Shown in pieces: positions 32,350 through 45,260 of a DNA stretch of 64,000 bases. The DNA is taken from the NCBI GenBank assembly GCA_037013495.1, contig CM072810.1, positions 81,700,449-81,764,448 on the forward strand, written 5' to 3'. Each line of letters opens with the position of its first letter. Position 1 is the first letter of the stretch. The notes below the pieces were generated by a model, which did no database searches, was not told where the DNA came from, and saw only the letters and a list, made by a program, of their open reading frames with translations. The stretch comes from Hippophae tibetana. Its lineage: Eukaryota > Streptophyta > Magnoliopsida > Rosales > Elaeagnaceae. Made by a program: the position numbers and the translations under genes.

Positions 32350-35050
32350 GTTCCCTCTAAGTTTTCTCTTTAAAAACAGGTTGAATCATAATAAATATAA
32401 TTATTCGGATCTAATTATACTTAAGATGGTGTGTCATTTTAAGTCGATTGATTATTTTACTAGTAAAAGGAGTCATTTAATTTTTTCGTTATAGAAAATG
32501 GGTTATAAAATAACAAATGTAATTATAATATTATTTGATTTTTGGTATTCATCGGAGTTCGTAGGATTTATTAAAGAAATAGATTAATCATTTAATGTTT
32601 TCTTGTAAACACAATCAACATAATCTTTTATCTATTATTTTTAGTTATTTTTAAATCTCAAAAAAGTAGATAAAGATTTGCTATTTCTCAATTTTGTTAC
32701 ATGAAAATTATTAATAATATAAAATATTAAAATTTATTTTTTAAACAATAATTTTTTAACAATTAAAATGATTAAATAATATCTTTATAATAATTAAATA
32801 AATTAAATAACACTTAAATTTTTATCCAATAGACTATTGTAAGTTTCTAACCATTTTATCCCTATGCTTATTATGGGTGGCCTGTAATCACAAATAATAA
32901 AACACTGTCACAAACATAACCTTTTCTTTTATGTTTGGGAGTCTAAATTTACATTAAAGTTGTTCAATTTATACTGGGTCATGGATGGTACCCACATGAC
33001 AGATTTATTGTAAATTTATAGTATAATTTAATTCTAATATTTAATCTCGAAAGGATTATAATATATATGTTTACTTATAAATTATTTATTAGTATTATAA
33101 TTAAATAATTTAGAATATATTTTTATACTGAATGGATTATTTTAGTAGTATATTTTATACTTTTAATATATTTATTTTTATTTATATCATTTATTTATTT
33201 TATTTTTATAACGTTTATTACATTTTTTTTATAAATGATTGATTGAAACGTAAAAATATATAATGCTAATATCAATTTACAAAAAAATTAATCTAAATGA
33301 AGATAAGTTTAATATTGTTTTAATATTTATTTGGTCTTTTATTTATGTTACCAATATTTTTTCCTCACTAACATATTGACCAAGAATCACCGATCATGGT
33401 ATTATAAAAAAAATTCACTAATCATAGAACCTCACAAATGTTTTTTTTTTAAATCCAAGAGACTTTAAACTTTGATTCAACAAAGAAATGATAGAAAACA
33501 ACAAAGCCATCATAGAATTAATAAAAAAGAAAGAAAGTAGTATTGAACTATTGATTATAAGGCAAAATTAAATGACTAAAAGTGCCAATGATTTTAAAGT
33601 AAGGTCCAAAGAGCATCACAAATAGATTATATAATCATCACTCTTAAAGCAACTATAGACCTTAACCAAACTACCTCTAAAATACTATCTACCATATATA
33701 TATATAACCCATGCCAAAGATTTTCATACATAAATTTCTCTCTTTTTCCTCTCTCTCTCTCTCTCTTCATTTTACAGCACAGCCTGAACCACACAAAACA
33801 AAGACATTTCAACCGCAAATAACCCCACCAACACCTGCAATGCCAACCAACTTTGATATGAGGAAGACACCAATCAATCAATAATACATCAAATCTCACA
33901 TTTTTTGAAGAATATAAATAAATCTGAACATTTAAGCTAACCCACTTATATGAAACTAAATATCATATGCTATTAATCAAAATTATTATATGCTTAAATT
34001 ATTAATTGAATATAAAGTCATGAATATAGATGATAGATTGATCGTGAGATCATTTATTAACTAATATTAATTAAATTGTATTATTTAATTGATATATATA
34101 TATATATATATTAAGTTGTGATAAAAAAAAAATATTTTTAATGAATAATTATGTGCTTAGTAGATAGAAGTTTTAACAAAAGTTTAAGATTTAAATTTAA
34201 AACTCTAAACATTTTAACAAAAATTTAAGGTTAAAATTTAAAACTAGTAACCAATATTTAAAATTATGCTTATTTTTTTAACTAATAACATATTTATGAA
34301 AAGTGAATCGGGATTAAAGAAAGTGATTGATTATCATTCATAGTGTTTTTACTTTCTAAACTGCATCACGGTTAGGAATAGGGTTGTTTTCAAGATACTA
34401 TTCCCATTTCACCTTTTACAAGTAAATTCATTCCCAATCCTAATCCATTTCTTTTCTCACTAAAATTATTTTTTTATTAATTTATATTTTAAAGTTTGAT
34501 AGAATTATTATTATTCAAATTTAATAATTATAAAAATAAGTTATTAATGTATTCTTTTACATATTACATAACTCACATGTTATTTTATTATTTATATATA
34601 ATATTTAATTTAATTATTTATTATTATTTTTATTTATCTATCATATATCATTACTTATATTTTATAAAAAAAAAATCAAAACCTTAAATTAAAAAGTATA
34701 TTATATTTAATAAAAAAAATGATTTTATTTATGTAAAATATAATATTTTTAATTTTTTCAATATATGGAAAAGAAGAAGAAAAAAAAGTAATATATTAAA
34801 GGTATTTCAAGAAAATTAATATTTTCAATGTCTCGTGTTAAGATGATTCAAAATATTTACTTTTTCCATAACATAAATCTATTTCATGCTTATTCAAATT
34901 TAAAAAAAAAAAAGAGTAAATAGCATTAAAATTAATCGCATTACATATTTCGATTCCTTTTTATTACGTTTCTATTTTGTATGATTTTCATTTCAGTTTA
35001 TTAATCACTCCCTAAATGTAAAAGTGTGTATGTGAGTGAGCATTAAAAAA
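32350..35050. other. AT-rich intergenic DNA
   Basis: No reliable gene. A minus frame at 33627-33899 owes part of its length to a GA microsatellite (33750-33765). A (TA)n run lies at 34095-34110. Confidence 0.55.
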
Positions 35051-35069
35051 GTATAACTTGTATAGGATT

Positions 35070-36227
35070 TCACATATGTTGTATAGATAAAAGTGAAAAG
35101 AAAAGAAAACAGATTAACACCTGTTTTCCATGTCCAGAAGTGGGCATAGGGCGAAAGGTCGCAGAGTCGACTTCACCCGTAGGCAGAGGAACTGCAGGGT
35201 TACTGTTAATAAATGGTACACCACCACCTTTATCTGGTACTGAAGAAAAAGGTTGTGGACTTGGTGAAGTAACTTCTCGAGGTTGTCTTGGCCATTGATA
35301 AACTGGAGAAGATGAAACTCCTCCACCAGAAATTGGACCTGGAGATGAAGATTCCATTGGAGGATTTTGTGGAGAAAGGGGTGATCTTTTTGGTGCTTGT
35401 GATGTAGAAGTAGAAACCTTTATAGCAAGCTTCTGAGAATCTAGGCACATTTTGAGAGACCCATTGTTGAAAATGAAGTAGAACAATCCAAGTCGTGATG
35501 GGTACCACTGTTCAAATCAAGAAAAATTATCCTTACAAACTTTCAAAGTTACTGTTCGTTTCAGATATAAGCGGTGTCAAAAACAAAGGCATTATGTGTT
35601 TTTCTGTAGTAATCACAAAATGTGTCTGGAAAAGCTTCTTAAGTTTTTCACATATCCTGAAACAATTTTTTGCTGTTCAGAAGTGCTTTTATAAAGTCTA
35701 TAAGAAAAAAAAAACAGACCATAACTTTGATCAATTAATGAAAAACCCAAGTTGAGAAACCATTTTAAAGTCAAAATAATGTCCCAAAAATCGAGTCTTT
35801 AATCTTTACACAGAATGCACAAGAACTGTTTGTGATTTTGGTGTGACAGTTAATAGAAAGCGAAAGAAATTAAGAGAGTACCGTATAGGTGGAATTCTGT
35901 TTGCTGAGAAGTGTGGCTTGAGTAAAATTACAAACATTGAAGGCTCTTTGGTTCTGAAATATGTAGAGATTGTAGTGAAACTTGTGCTTGAAAACTGACA
36001 AATTAATGAGTAAAAAAAAATGTCAGTTGATAGTTTAACTATAATATAAAACAGAGCAATATTATTCTTAAATTGCTGGGTTTTTGACAGTACTTACTAA
36101 CAGTGTCTCCTATATGAACATTTGGGTCTCTCCACTCTGAAACTCCGTCAACAAGTAACGTTGAGGATTGAGAAGGTTGAACAAGTAAAGAAAGAAGGCT
36201 GAAGAAGATGAACATTGGGAACTTCAT
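35070..36227 (-). CDS. Cupredoxin (early-nodulin-like/phytocyanin) protein, 3 exons
   Basis: Likely host gene, minus strand, with exons 36227-36098, 35994-35882 and 35507-35070 (681 nt, 226 residues). The introns start GTAAGT and GTACTC and end CAG, and the frame stays open throughout. Order: a signal peptide (KFPMFIFFSLLSLLVQPSQS), then a phytocyanin-like domain (VDGVSEWRDPNVHIGDTV, FHYNLYIFQNQRAFNVCNF, FYFIFNNGSLKMCLDSQKLA), then a Pro/Ser-rich linker and a hydrophobic C-terminus that may be a GPI-anchor signal. The disulfide cysteines (NVC, KMC) are present, but the Cys and second His copper ligands are replaced, as in many ENODL proteins, so it probably does not bind copper. It would sit on the outer plasma membrane. 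TTTTCTGTAG six bases before the ATG suggests a 5'-UTR intron. The boundaries are my inference. Confidence 0.85.
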
Positions 36228-36902
36228 GAACTGCTACAGAAAATAAAAAAGAGTGGTTTTTAATTAAAGAGGTTTATTTTTCTTCTTTTGTAGCTTTATC
36301 ACTGGCCTCTCTGGCCTAGCTTTGCGTCCTGGTGGCTGGTGATGGTGGTGATTAAAAAAAAGATGATTTTGAAAAATGTGAGAGTGTGGGCATAGAGACC
36401 GTTAAAATTGCCGGTCACTGCTTCGCTTTTCATAGGAAATGATTAAAATTAGCTAAAGTAACTGATACATAAATTTTGAGCCAAAAAAAAAAAACTGTGA
36501 AAAAAATATTAGACATTAATCATTTTTTATTTAAAATAATATATTAATATTTTACCTTTATAAAAATACTTAATATTTTTACCTTATGAATATATATGTC
36601 TTGAGTTAAAATAAACTGAATTTTTTAAAATTTTAAAAAAGTGAATTTAAGTGGTTAAACAGAGGCAAGAATACATACACATAACACAAACATGCACTAC
36701 AATACAAATCGTACCCTAATTAATTTTTAAATTATAATGTTAATTTTTATAAATAATAAGTTTAGATATACTTGATTCAAAAGTTATTGAAATAAAATAT
36801 TAATTTTGATGAAATGATAAAATTAATGTTACATTTTGCGCTAGTTTGAAATGCATGACACACTTTCTATATTGAAGAATGTGGGTTTTCATTTCATTAT
36901 TT

Positions 36903-37093
36903 TATACACTAAAACCTAGAATCATTTTGTGTGAGTAAAAACAAGGCATATAAAGATTTTTAGCAAGAAAAAGAAAAAAAACAGAGGGTTAAAAATGTGA
37001 TATACACTAAAACCTAGAATCATTTTGTGTGAGTTAAGGCATATAAAGATTTTTAGCAAGAAAAAGAGGAAAAACAGAGGGTTAAAAATGTGA
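36903..37093. repeat. ~95-bp tandem duplication
   Basis: Two adjacent copies (36903-37000 and 37001-37093) starting TATACACTAAAACCTAGAAT and ending AGGGTTAAAAATGTGA, nearly identical apart from short indels. Confidence 0.9.
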
Positions 37094-37099
37094 GTGGTG

Positions 37100-39200
37100 G
37101 ATCTCATGGCTGATGATGGGGATTATTATTCTAAAATGATTACTTCTTTGATTATCGTAAAACTCATTCAAATAATCATTTTTAATTATTATTATTATTA
37201 TTTCTCTTGGGAGGAGAGGAATCTAAAGTTGCTTTGTTTTATGAACATCTTTTCCCTTTATCAATAGCTTTTAATGTAGTGCAATAATTAATATATTTGA
37301 AAATTTCTTTTACAACAAATCCAATCATTCATCCATTTATACAATATAATTAACTTATATTAATAAATAATTTTATAATTATTTTATCATCATATTTTCT
37401 TAATATTTTCAATAGTGCTCGAAATAAGGGAATATCAATATTTTAAATTGTGTATATATATATATATATATATTTAATATTTTAAAAAATATAATATATT
37501 ATTTTATTTTAAATATTTTTTAATTAAAATCATTTAAATTAAACTATAATCTAATAAAAAATTTAAATATTAAAAATCATCTAATTAAATCAAAATTTGA
37601 TATTAATGAATATAATTTTTTATTATAAATTTTAACGTATTAATTTTTTATAATTATCTAAAAAAAATTCACGGTATTTTTTACTATACTCGTGAGTAGG
37701 AATAATGCAGTACTTCTAGCCAGTTACATATTTTATTATTTCAAACATTTTCTCTAGTGGACATATTAATCTATCATTGAAAAAATCAAATTTGATTCAA
37801 GGGAACCAAAAAGAGCAAATTTTGGTATTTTTGGGGAGGTTTAAATGGTTGGCTCGATTTGATTTCTTAGTTAGTCATGATGTTCGGAAGGTTTTAATTT
37901 TAAGATTATGAAAATTGATAAAATTAAACCCATCGAAAAATATACTAATTATTATTATTTCTATATTTATTTTATTTATAATATATGTTTATGCTTATTT
38001 TTACATGCATAAAAAAAAGGACAATGCAATTTTAAAATTTTTATAAATAAAACTTTAGATTTGAAGTGAACTTTAGATTTACTTATTTATTTTAAATTTT
38101 ATATATCAAAAATATAAAATTAAGCTTTTACTCGATATAATAAAATATTATTATTTAAAAATATAGGAAAAAAGATAATGAAAATCTTTTTGTTTAAATT
38201 TTAAGGGTTATTTAATCATTTGTAAAAAAATGTTAGACAAGAACAAAATCAAATTTTTATGTAATTTTTAGTTAAATATAACAAAATATTACATATAATA
38301 CGTATATATTTTTTATTTTTCAATAGACATATATCTAATAAAGTAATTTTTAATCAAAAATAAGTTAATATTTTTAACAATCCTTCAATCAAATTTAAAT
38401 TAAATTTTCATTATTGATAACTTTGCATATTAGACATTGAAATTTTATTAAAATTTTTGCTTAATTTTGAGTTATTTTTTTAAATATATATTAATTTTTA
38501 TGTATATAATTATCTAAAAATATAAATATATATGTGATACATATATTATTATGTTACATTTAATAAAAAATAAGATAAAAAATTAATTTTATTCTTATGG
38601 GATACCTTTTTAACAAATAAAAGAATTTAAATAACATATTTCTTTTACTAACAAAAGAATTTAAAAATACTTTTTATACAAAAACTAAATAACATATTTA
38701 ATTTAAATAAAATAATTATTTAAACAATTCACTGAAAAATATATACAAAATTATATATCTTAACAAACTGACAGATATACTAGTAAAAGGCCTAGACAAG
38801 TACAGAAGAGAGAAGCATGCACAATATAATGTTCATGTTACATGACAACTGATAAAATTGAAAACTACCAAACAAAAGGAGAACAGTAAAAGATCTCTTT
38901 CTTTAAGACTTCAATTGTTGGGATACATGCATGAATGAATCCCTCCATTATCGGATAAAATATCATTAAATTTTAAAATAATATCATAAATATTTTAAAA
39001 AATTTAAAAATATCATAAATATCTTTAAATTTAATAAAAGTTAAAGTTAAAAAAAAAATTTATACATAAAAATGATAAAAATTATAAAAAATCAATAAAT
39101 AATAAGAAACAAATAAATAATAGAAATAGAAATAGAAATAGAAATAAGAATATAAAATATATTAGGATTTTTTTTATACTAAAAATGGTAATTAACAAAA
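37100..39200. other. AT-rich intergenic DNA
   Basis: No gene seen. (TA)n at 37450-37472; a (GAAATA)n-like run at 39120-39145. Confidence 0.6.
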
Positions 39201-39229
39201 ATAAATATAAAAAATATAAAAAAGAAAAG

Positions 39230-40670
39230 ATAATTTATAAATTTTTATACATTTATCAAGGAATGTGATATATTTAAAGATTTATCATTCTCAAAAATAA
39301 AAAAAATATTTTCAAATAAATATATAATTTATTATGAAATAATTAATGAAGAAATGAACACTAATATTATAGATGTAAAAGAAGAGTATAATATAACATT
39401 AATTGACAAAAAAAACCATTATGATTAAACTGTATAAAATCCCCAAAAAGATAAAATAAAGATTAAATTCATTTATGAAGAATCCAAATATTAATAAAAG
39501 CGCATTTTAGATAATAAATAGATGTACCAATTAAATTAACACTCATAGATAATAAAATAATTAATAAATAGGAGAGATGTTTTATTAGGAATGATCTATA
39601 AAAACTTATAATACCAAAAATTAAAATTTACTATACATCATAGGTTTTTCATAAATATTAATGATAAAAATTTAAATAAAATATTAAGTTTAACTTATTA
39701 ATAATGAAAGAAGAAAATCATTCATTTTTAATACAGTACATAATAGGATATTTATTAATAAATAACCATAATAGTTCAATACATGAAAAAAAATGAGCAT
39801 AGAAATAAATAAAACCTTACAAGAAATTTCACAAATAATAAAATCAAAAATATTAACAGACTTTTAAATACATGAAGAATGAAAACCTAGATGTTAAAGA
39901 AAAACCATTGATGCTAGGACGAAAAAGTAATGTAGTAAAAAAAAGTAACATATCATGAATAAAATTTATAAATGATCAAATAAAAATAAACAAACAAGAA
40001 TGTGAACAACAAGAAGAAATAAAAAATTAAAACAAGAAATTAAAAAAGTCCAAAATATGATCTATGAAGTAACGAGTCAATAACAAAAACTGATAAATTA
40101 TAGAGTAAAAATTTCTTAAATATTTCAAATAGTAGATTACAAGAATAGAATTAGAAAAAAATGGTACCCTAATATGCATAACAAATAATCAAAAAAGCTA
40201 CAATAAAGTCTTAATGTTTTTAGAAGAGAAAATAGAATATTTACAAAATATAAATAAAACCCAAGAAGAAATCCTTAAAGAAATAAGACAAAATAGTTAT
40301 GACAACATATTACAACTAGACATTCTAAAAAGAGATCCATTTTAAGGATTAAAAAAACCAACAAGATCTGTTGAAATGATTTCCTATAATAAAAAAAGGA
40401 TGAAGATAAATCTATATATAGTTCCAATGTAAAGGAATACATAAAACAATTAGAAGCATAATTTATAAATCCTAAAAATAAAGATGTAGGAACATTAGTA
40501 AATCAGTTAACATTAACAGATAAGGAATTAAGAAAATATTATGAAGAAAAAAATATGCACTAATAAAGAATAAAATATGTAATAGTAATCAATGAAATAG
40601 ATTCTAAACTAGAAAATGTAAGAAATAATACATGGATAAAAAAGTTACGAATAAAATTGTATTATTCAAA
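39230..40670 (+). pseudogene. EPRV-2: second copy of the EPRV-1-type virus (MP to coat protein)
   Basis: Plus-strand, heavily decayed copy. FSNKYIIYYEIINEEMN and YNITLID (39315-39410) align with the EPRV-1 sequence at 14250-14370. The IPIKLTLIDN-type movement-protein block is at about 39510-39535 and the LNKILSL block near 39680. The coat-protein N-terminal block FINPKNKDVGTLVNQLTL, then TDKELRKYYEEKN, is at 40465-40560, matching 13050-13180 of EPRV-1. Many stops and frameshifts are present. The copy ends where Copia-B begins (about 40670). It shows that the same viral lineage integrated, or was duplicated, at least twice in 30 kb. Confidence 0.65.
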
Positions 40671-40671
40671 A

Positions 40672-41075
40672 TTAGAAATATATATATATATAAATTATAA
40701 ATACAAAATTCAAATAACATAAAATTTAAATAGAATAAAGGAATGATTGAGATATGTGTATCATATAATATCTTTAAGATAATTTTTTCGCTCATCGTGT
40801 ATATTAGAGAACTTTGAAAACTTATCTTTCAAGATATAACGATCTAATGTTAATAAACTTATACCAGAGTTTATTACCCAATGAACTTTCAAATATCTGA
40901 ACTCTATTAAATGAAACTAACTTTATATTGAAAATATAAAAACTTTATTTCTTTCTTTATTTTCTGTGCTATTTTTTCTTTGTCTTTTCCTTTGTCTTTC
41001 TATTCTTTTCTATCAAAGTAAACCAGGTTATATATATACCCTTCATTCAAATTCAACAACAAGACTCCAAGTAAT
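40672..41075 (-). repeat. Copia-B 3' LTR-like repeat
   Basis: Shares with 46139-46490 the order TATATATATAAATTATAAAT, AGATATGTGTATC, GATATAACGATctAATG, TAATAAACTTATAcCA, GTTTATTAcCC and TTGAAAATAtAAAAA. Diverged by many point changes and indels. Confidence 0.7.
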
Positions 41076-41809
41076 AAAAGCTTTAAAACCATTAAAATCA
41101 CAAAAGGGTAAACAAAGAAATAAAGGTAAAACATACTGAAAACGTAAAGAGAATAAAATGGAAACAATAAGTTAAAATGTTTTTGAATTAAACAATGTTA
41201 ATGCATACAATTTTTCAACAATTTTCAACATGAATAAAAAATTATGAAGATTATAAATTAAATTTTAACAAAAAAATAGAGTTAAATGGTTTGAAACCTA
41301 CATAGGATAGGTAGGTGTTACCTTTCGAACATTTTCTTGTGAAAGTATATTTATCTTACTAATTGACCAGTAAGCATGATGTCATTGAACTGTTATGTTA
41401 TTTTTTTAAGTGATAAAATACTTTACACTAGAGTCTTTCTTGACACAAATCAGTTCTCATTGTTATGTTTGTTTTGGCCATAAATATATGTCTGGTTCTG
41501 TGAGAGTTCTTAAAGAATTGAGCCCTTCATAATTCCCCTTTGAAGCGACTCCATTTCTCTCTCACATAGATGATCTCTTATCTATAAGAGTAACTCATAT
41601 ACTTTGCTCGACATTCTCTTTGTAAGAATCATTAAAAGCCTTAGCTTAACCTATATCTTACGGGTATCACTATTTTCATCATATGAATGGACTTGATGGT
41701 AAACCCCTACTGTGATTTCACTAAGTCTGTGTAACTCAGTTGTCCCTTTGAATGTAGATCTTGGGATCTTTAGTCAGCTAGGTTGGGTTTCCTTTGCAAT
41801 TCTTATTCA

Positions 41810-42360
41810 TTCATGGGATTTGGTCACATTTTATTTGATGGCTTATCAACTAATTCTCTATTTAACCTTTTGGTTAATGAATTTGCTATGTTATCCTTTG
41901 ACTTCACATAGTCAATAGAGATAACCCTAATTGAGAGCAATAGTCTAATGGTATTATGTTTGTGATGTATATGTTGAAACTTACCATTATACATATTGCT
42001 CTACGCTCTACTAATAGTAGATTGAGTATCTCAATAAATGCTTATTGTAGGCACATACTTCACTCACTTAGGAATATCCTCTAAAAAATTATGTAGCCAT
42101 TCGACTTCTTTGCCACATTTATCAAAAGTTATAAACTCAAATTCTATCATGGACCTAGCAATGCAAGCCTATTTAGAGGACTTCCATGAAATAGTTGTAC
42201 CACTTAGTGTGAACACATATCCACTAGTATATTTTGAGTTTTTCATGTCAGGCATCTAGTTTGCATCATTATGTCCTTCTAATACATGCTATTATATTGT
42301 ATAATGCAGTTTATAGCTACATGTGTATCTTAAGTATCTAAGTAGTCTTATAATACATTT
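41810..42360 (-). pseudogene. Copia-B RNase H
   Basis: Minus-strand fragments KYTSGYVFTLSGTTISWKSS, ARSMIEFEFITFDKCGKEVE, WLHNFLEDIP, MYNGKFQHIHHKHNTIR and SIDYVKSKDNIANSLTKRLN spell out a copia RNase H in order, with stops and frameshifts between them. Confidence 0.8.
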
Positions 42361-43090
42361 TTAGTGATCAGATCCTGGATTATTGGGATATCTACTTAGT
42401 TTACTTACAATGTATGCTATGTTTGATCTTATACAACTCATTAAGTACATAAGACTTCCTATCACTCTAGAATATTCCAGTTGAGATACACTCTCACCTC
42501 TATTCTTGAATAGGTGTAGATTTACATCTATCATTGTTCTAACAATTTTGGAATCACCATTGTTAAAATTTTCAAGTATCTTATCAACATAATGACATTG
42601 ATTTAGAATGAGACCACTTGATATCATTGATATCTTAATTCCTATAATTACATTAGCATGTCATATGTCTTTCATGTTAAACCATGAATTCAACACATTC
42701 TTAGTAGATTTAATTATTTGATCATTACTACCTACAATTAGCATGTCATCAACGTAAACACACAAGATGACATAACTATCTTCAATGTCCTTGACATATA
42801 CACATTTGTCACATTTGTTGATTTTAAAGTCATTTGTCCTCATGATATTATCAAACTTTTCATGCCACTATTTTGGTGCTTGTTTTGAGCCATTTAACGA
42901 CTTTATGAATTTACAAACCTTCTTTCTTACCCTTTCCAGAAAAACCCTTGGGTTGTTTCATTGAAATTTCTTCATCTAAATCTTCATTTAGAAAGTTTTT
43001 CTTTACAACCATTTGATGCATTTCAAGATTTCACAAAGTTGCGATAACAATTATCATCCTTATGGATGTTATTCTTGTCACAAGATAATA
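42361..43090 (-). pseudogene. Copia-B reverse transcriptase
   Basis: Fragments in order: LEMHQMVVKKNFLNEDLDEE (43000-43060), MKQPKGFSGKGKKEGL, LKTSTK, then KCDKCVYVKDIEDSYVILCV and the catalytic YVDDMLIVGS (42720-42840). A stop at 42661-42663 ends that part. The next piece, with NQCHYVDKILENFN and YSRVIGSLMYLM, runs to 42361. In the first palm motif, the Asp expected in HQMDVK is Val. Confidence 0.8.
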
Positions 43091-43399
43091 AACATCAAAG
43101 TATTCAAGGCCATGCCATTATTTGTATCCCCTAATTACAAGCGCCTAGTCTTGTAGTTTTAAATTGATCCATCTAGTTTACGTTTTCTTAGGAAAATTTA
43201 CTTGAACCCTAATGTCTTACTACCTGGATTTAAATCAATTAGTTTCCAAGTGTGCTTTTGCAGAATGGAATCAATTTTACTATTAATGGAATTTTTCCAT
43301 TGAGGACCTTTAGAAGTATTCACAACCACTTCGTAGGTTTGAGGTTCACTTTCTAGCATGTAGGTTAGAAAATTTGGATCATAGGATGTTTCTGTCCTA

Positions 43400-44030
43400 T
43401 TCTTCTTGCTACGCCTAGGTTCAAACTCAACCTCAACCTCAACCTCTTATTCATGTTCTTTATAGTCTCATAAGTTTGTTTAGACGAACCTAATTTCCCT
43501 TGATATTTACCTAAAAATACATGTCCAAAGAATGATGCATTACTTGATTCTATTATCGTGTTCTTATGTATAACTCAAAACTTAATAGCATTACATTCAT
43601 TATTTCTTTCAAGGTATGATTCTTATGCTTAGTAATTCCATATTGCTAAGATGAATAAAAACGTTGTGGTTTCATGTATAATTCCTTGTTATGCATAAAA
43701 TTCACCAAACGATGCTTCATACTCACCACCATGATCACTACGTAGTACCTTGATTTTCTTATTGAGTTGAATCCCAAATTTTGTTGTATAAAGAGTAAAT
43801 TTCTTTATAATCTCATCTTTGCTTTTAAGGAAATATGCATAGAAATATTTCATGCTATCATCAATAAAAATAATAAAATACTTATTGTCACCTCTTGTTT
43901 GAAGAAATTTTAAATCATATAGATCCCTATGGATTAGGTCAAGGGGCATAGTGTTCATTTCAATTGAATGAAACAATGACCTAGTAATTTTTTCCTCAAC
44001 ATAAGTCTCATACTTATGCTTTGAATCTAT
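43400..44030 (-). pseudogene. Copia-B integrase core
   Basis: LDLIHRDLYDLKFLQTRG, DNKYFIIFIDDSMKYFYAYF and KIKVLRSDHGGEYEASFGEF give the first two catalytic Asp positions of a copia integrase (43689-43976). The downstream part with the Glu is decayed. Confidence 0.8.
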
Positions 44031-44520
44031 TTAGAATACTGGTATATATTCCATGTTAATTAGTCTACATAATGTATCGTAATTAACATGACTTAGTATA
44101 CTATTCCACAAGTTGGAAGACTCAAGGAAATAAACAGAAGAATTAACTTTGTTAACATTCTTATCTTTTACAATCTTTACATTAAGCTTAAACAGCCTAT
44201 CAGAAATATAACTTTTTCCTCCAAGCATCCCATATTTGGTCAAAATGACCTTATCAAATTCAAACACTATCCATAAGCCATGCTTGTTTAATAATAAGCC
44301 TAAAACAAGATTCTTATTAATGTCTGGCACATAGAGTACATTCTTTAATGTAAGTTCCTTCTTAGAGGTCATCTTCAGTTTGACCTGATCTTGCCCTTGA
44401 ATGGATAATATGGTAGAATTTCTCATAAAGAGCTTATCTCTATCTCTCATTAGTTCAAGAATAGTGAATAGCTCTTTGTTAGAGCATTACGTGCCTTATT
44501 GCACCAGTATCCATCCACCA
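44031..44520 (-). pseudogene. Copia-B protease / pre-integrase
   Basis: The WWMDTGAIRHV active site is at about 44490-44520, just before a frameshift, followed by LKMTSKKELTLKNVLYVPDI and NLWNSILSHVNYDTLCRL in the open stretch 44031-44450. This is the usual copia protease to GAG-pre-integrase layout. Confidence 0.75.
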
Positions 44521-45260
44521 CTTCTTTGGGTTTGACCCGATCAAATTCACTTTAGAAATGACAGAACAAAGGTCGATATTATAAACATACCAAGTGATGT
44601 CATTAACCATATTTTCCTCATGATTTCTGTTCCTCCTTATAAGCTTGCAATTTGAAGCCTTGTGTACAAACCCTTGATAGTTATGACACTTCCTTTTGAA
44701 CTCTTTTTTTCAAAACCCCCAACTTTAGGTCCCAATTTTGACCATTTGCCTTGCTTGTTTTTATTCATATTATTGTTCTTGGAGCTTTGGTCATGCTCCA
44801 CAATATTGGCCTTTGGCTCAACCAGGGTGTACCCTTTCTTTGTAGAAGTGCTATTGTCTTCTTCAACTTTAAATTTGATGGTTAAATCCATTAAGTTTAC
44901 CTTTTTTCGATTGTGCTTAATGTAGGACTTAAATTCTCTCCATAAAGGGTAGTTTCTTAATAATAGCAGCTACCTGGAAGGCTTCACTGAGAATCATCTT
45001 TTAATCATGAATCTTTGTCAATATGTCTTGGATTTCTCTTCTTGGAATCCACCATTTGATATTTCAGAAAGTGACTCACCACAAATTTCTTGGCACCGGC
45101 TTTATCAGTTTGATATTTTCTGTCCAAAGACTCCTATAAGTCCTTAGCTATTTTCTCCTTGTCGTACTCATTTTATTGAGAATCACTAAGGCTAGCACCA
45201 GCAGACTAGATATTTTGCTCACCCTCAGGTTGATTGGACCTCCTTAGTCAAAAATCTCAT
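44521..45260 (-). pseudogene. Copia-B gag
   Basis: The open piece 44637-44891 starts MDLTIKFKVEEDNSTSTKKG and leads towards a decayed knuckle. Upstream sequence to 45260 contains gag-like fragments in broken frames. Confidence 0.55.

Noticed and set aside
33627..33899. 90-residue minus frame with Trp/Cys-rich start
   Set aside because: Crosses a GA microsatellite (RERERGKREK); no family recognised. An alternative frame gives a short hydrophobic stretch, also unsupported.
34496..34687. Tyr/Ile-rich plus frame
   Set aside because: AT-rich composition artefact with no hydrophobic-segment pattern of a real membrane protein.
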